A program made the position numbers and the translations under genes. Source: Bacteroidota bacterium (lineage in GTDB: Bacteria > Bacteroidota > Bacteroidia > Bacteroidales > Tannerellaceae). From it: DNA of 7,241 nucleotides. Under the pieces are notes generated by a model. The model had not been told where the DNA came from, did no database searches, and worked only from the letters and a program-made list of their open reading frames with translations. Of the stretch, positions 5,277 to 7,241 are shown in pieces. The DNA is taken from positions 1 to 7,241 of the forward strand of contig JAEYVY010000012.1 in assembly GCA_023429375.1 (NCBI GenBank), given 5' to 3'. Numbering within the stretch: the stretch's first letter is position 1; each line of letters begins with the position of its first letter.

Positions 5277-7114
5277 TTATTCCCCTTGTTGTAACAAATG
5301 AGCCAACTCAGGGTCGTCTTTGATTCGTTGTAACTCATCTGCAACTATCTGTTTCGTTTCTTCTTTGATACGGTTGTAGTTGAGTTGTATTTGTTCCTTC
5401 ATTTTATCTATTCCGTTTTCGTCTGTAAAATCGGTAATAACAGGAATAGATTGATAGGCCTTTGTTTCGGCAGCAACCTTCGCATTATCAACAACAATTT
5501 CACAATGGAATATCTTCTGCTCAATACGCTCATCGAAATTGTCGGCAATGGCTCCAACAAACATTCCTTGTGTTAAGTTACTGATTTTTGACGGTGGTAT
5601 CAGGCTATCCATTTGGGTGCTGATAGAAGTCGATTTGTCGTTACGGTTTATAGTCATAGACTGGCGTTTCTGCAACACTTTCCCGAATCGGTCGGAAAGC
5701 GTTTTTGCCGTATCTCCCACAACCTGACCGGAAAAAATATTACCAACGGTGTTCATCACGACTTTTGCTTCCTTGTCGCCATAATCCCTTGTTAATTGAG
5801 AAAAGTCCTGAAACCCTAAAAGAACAGCCACCTTATTACTTCTGGTAGTTGCTATCAGATTATCCAATCCCTTGAAGTATATAGTGGGTAACTCGTCAAT
5901 TACTACCGAACTCTTTAATTGTCCTTTTTTGTTTATGAGCTTCACAATACGAGAATTATAAAGCCCCAGAGCAGCACCATAAATGTTTTGTCTATCAGGA
6001 TTGTTGCCGACAACCAACACTTTCGGATCATCTGGATTGTTAATGTCGAGCGTAAATTCATCGCCACTCATAACCCAATACAACTGGGGAGAAATCATAC
6101 GGGATAGCGGAATTTTCGCACTGGCTATCTGTCCCATTAATTGGTCGGCGGCACCTCCCAACCAAGCATCCATAAAGGGACTTAGATAGTTTTCGAGTTC
6201 AGGATATGAAGTCAGAATAGGGAATATATCTTCGTAACGTTTGTTCAGGAACTCTATCGCATGAGGGAACGTACAATACTTTCCGTCCTTATAAATACGG
6301 AGATACCAAATAATCGAAGCGAACAGAATAATCGGAGATTCCACAAAGAAGTCGCCCTGCTTCTGCACCCACGTTTTATTGAGGTTGAGCATAATCGTGT
6401 AACTTGATTCGTATGCGTCGCTGATATCTTCCATAAAAGATGGATTGATAGGATTGCATCGGTGCGAATGGCTCGGATCATCGAAGTTTATCACGTAAAA
6501 CGTTGGAACTTTTTTGTAGCCTAATTGATTATTCAATAAATGATTATAGGCGATAGTGGAAAGGTCAGGAAACTTGAAGTCATACACATACATCGAGAAT
6601 CCTTTCTCAATTTGTTGTTTTATGTACTGATTAACAACGGCGTATGATTTACCACTACCCGGAGTTCCCAACACGATACTGGCACGGAACGGGTTTACGA
6701 CATTTATCCAACCTCTCCATTGCTTCTTTTTATACCAGAATTTGGTAGGTAGGTTCACAGAATATTCGCTTTGCAATAGCCGTGTTTCCTGCATAAAACT
6801 TTCGTTTTCCGTATTGAAAACGTCGTCCATAAGGCTGTTCTTCAGCAATCGGCTCATCCATAAACCACCAACTAACAGGAACAGATAACCTGCTGCCATT
6901 GTCAGGATATAAAATCCTGTTGTCGCTGCTGTGGGTAACGGTACATCGTGTATCCACCAGTTCATAAAGAACAGGATAAACCCGATTGTCAGAAAAACAT
7001 AGATTTTCGGCCAAGTGATTTTTTCCTCTTTCACGCCCTTAGTACCCAAACAGGAAAGGGCAAGGAAAATAACGGCAAATAATTTGGTGTACAGAATATT
7101 GCCGAATAGTCCGG
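5277..7114 (-). CDS. mobC: MobC-type VirD4/TraG coupling protein of a conjugative element, 5'-truncated by an IS
   Basis: This is the coupling ATPase that links the mobilization relaxosome to the transfer channel at the inner membrane. Counting from the TTG at 7047-7049, Walker A is GTPGSGKS (128-135) and Walker B is SSVVIDE (380-386). Two membrane helices lie at about 13-32 and 45-63, and the C-terminal tail is intact, ending LLQQGE. Mob-like sequence runs in frame upstream of that TTG for about 21 more codons (GLFGNILYTKLFAVIFLALS) to the IS junction at 7114/7115. Family members continue for roughly 55-60 further residues with the first membrane segment (YWFCY region), which is missing. No ATG or ribosome-binding site lies in the remnant; upstream in the IS the frame closes at TAA 7167-7169. 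This is probably a pseudogene, unless transcription from the IS and a non-ATG start yield a short form. It converges on the cargo operon. Confidence 0.93.
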
Positions 7115-7240
7115 TGTATATAATAAATGAAAAGTATACCGGAATGGACTTGAAAAGTATACCACTTTAGAGTGATTTTCAAAGAACGCAAAATGATTAT
7201 AAGCTAGCCTCTCTTGCTAACATTTTTTCAGTTTCTTTAA
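7115..7240 (-). mobile_element. Right end of an insertion sequence, probably IS21 family (copy 2)
   Basis: A perfect 126-bp inverted copy of 1-126, with the outer end of the element (TGTATATAAT) at 7115 joined directly to mobC sequence. Both ends of the window are therefore the same end of the same element, in opposite orientation. No target-site duplication can be checked because the other side of each copy is not in the window. Confidence 0.65.
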
Positions 7241-7241
7241 C
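7197..7241 (-). CDS. istB: 3' tail of a probable istB gene (partial, copy 2)
   Basis: Mirror of the tail at 1-44: on the minus strand the frame reads VKETEKMLAREASL and stops at TAA 7199-7197. Base 7241 adds one codon more than the left copy shows. The identification as istB rests on the IS21-like end and on the position just inside it. Confidence 0.45.
   Translation of the reverse strand, partial: VKETEKMLAREASL

Larger units (their letters stand above)
1..7240. repeat. 126-bp perfect inverted repeat bounding the window (1-126 / 7115-7240)
   Basis: Base i on the left pairs with base 7241-i on the right for all 126 positions; base 127 (A) against the complement of 7114 (C) is the first mismatch. 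The repeat encloses the regulator, the operon, the terminator and the mobC remnant. It can be read as two inverted IS copies flanking a 7-kb segment, a composite-transposon-like layout, or as the repeat edges of an assembled contig. Confidence 0.98.

Noticed and set aside
5385..6189. Short plus-strand open frames opposite mobC, and minus-strand frames opposite the operon genes
   Set aside because: They are antisense shadows of long genes with clear domain motifs. They have no recognisable motifs, promoters or spacing of their own.
7047..7049. TTG as the true start of mobC (590-residue form)
   Set aside because: Mob-like sequence continues in frame for about 21 codons upstream, no ribosome-binding site precedes the TTG, and it lies inside or next to a membrane segment. 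It is only an available non-ATG codon in a truncated gene.
7115..7166. In-frame extension of mobC into the inverted repeat (SGILFKSIPVYFSFIIY)
   Set aside because: The bases are IS end sequence, identical to 75-126 where they encode nothing related. The open frame is a chance fusion with no ATG.
1..7240. Phase-variation switch with the 126-bp inverted repeats as invertase sites
   Set aside because: No recombinase gene lies in the window, the repeats contain an istB-like gene tail and IS sub-terminal repeats, and flipping would leave each promoter with its own gene. IS copies explain the repeats better.
1..7241. CRISPR array, tRNA, rRNA or riboswitch
   Set aside because: Only the 126-bp inverted repeat, the 13-bp IS sub-repeats and the 16-bp operator repeats were found. 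No regularly spaced array or cloverleaf, and no leader long enough for a riboswitch (the operon leader is about 15 nt).

Overview
The window looks like a piece of a Bacteroidales (Bacteroides/Parabacteroides/Prevotella-type) accessory region. The signs are a MobC-type VirD4 coupling protein of the kind carried by Bacteroides conjugative transposons, -7 promoter boxes of the TAnnTTTG type, short Bacteroidetes lipoprotein signals, and A/T-rich translation starts without clear Shine-Dalgarno sequences. This assignment rests on gene content and promoter style; I could run no database search.

Layout, left to right. (1) 1-126 is one end of an insertion sequence, most likely the right (istB) end of an IS21-family element; the last 13 codons of an istB-like gene end at 44. 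(2) 166-1038 is an AraC-family regulator. (3) 1025-1098 holds a two-half-site direct repeat with an exact 21-bp period and a Bacteroides -7 box. (4) 1118-5199 is one compact operon of six genes: hexapeptide-repeat O-acetyltransferase, cyclophilin-like-fold lipoprotein, Isf-like iron-sulfur flavoprotein, alpha/beta-hydrolase lipoprotein with a cysteine nucleophile, exported carboxymuconolactone-decarboxylase/cupin fusion, and exported flavodoxin. Gaps are -4 to +21 bp. (5) 5216-5258 is a bidirectional terminator. (6) 5277-7114, on the minus strand, is mobC, which has lost its 5' end. (7) 7115-7240 is a perfect inverted copy of the first 126 bp, abutting the broken mobC.

Working model (inference). 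The AraC protein binds the tandem half-sites and activates the six-gene operon; a similar single half-site next to its own -7 box suggests autoregulation. Four of the six products carry export signals and most belong to redox or electrophile-handling families. The operon is therefore best read as an envelope redox or detoxification system whose substrate is unknown. It sits as cargo beside the mobilization module of an integrative conjugative element. Two IS copies in opposite orientation bound the segment: one has cut off the first part of mobC, the other lies about 40 bp upstream of the araC-like gene, so the element's own transfer may be impaired.

Caution: the perfect inverted repeat lies within one base of both window edges, and the shared terminal length (126-127) equals a common assembler k-mer size. 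The window is probably a whole short-read contig ending in a collapsed repeat, so what lies outside cannot be deduced from it.
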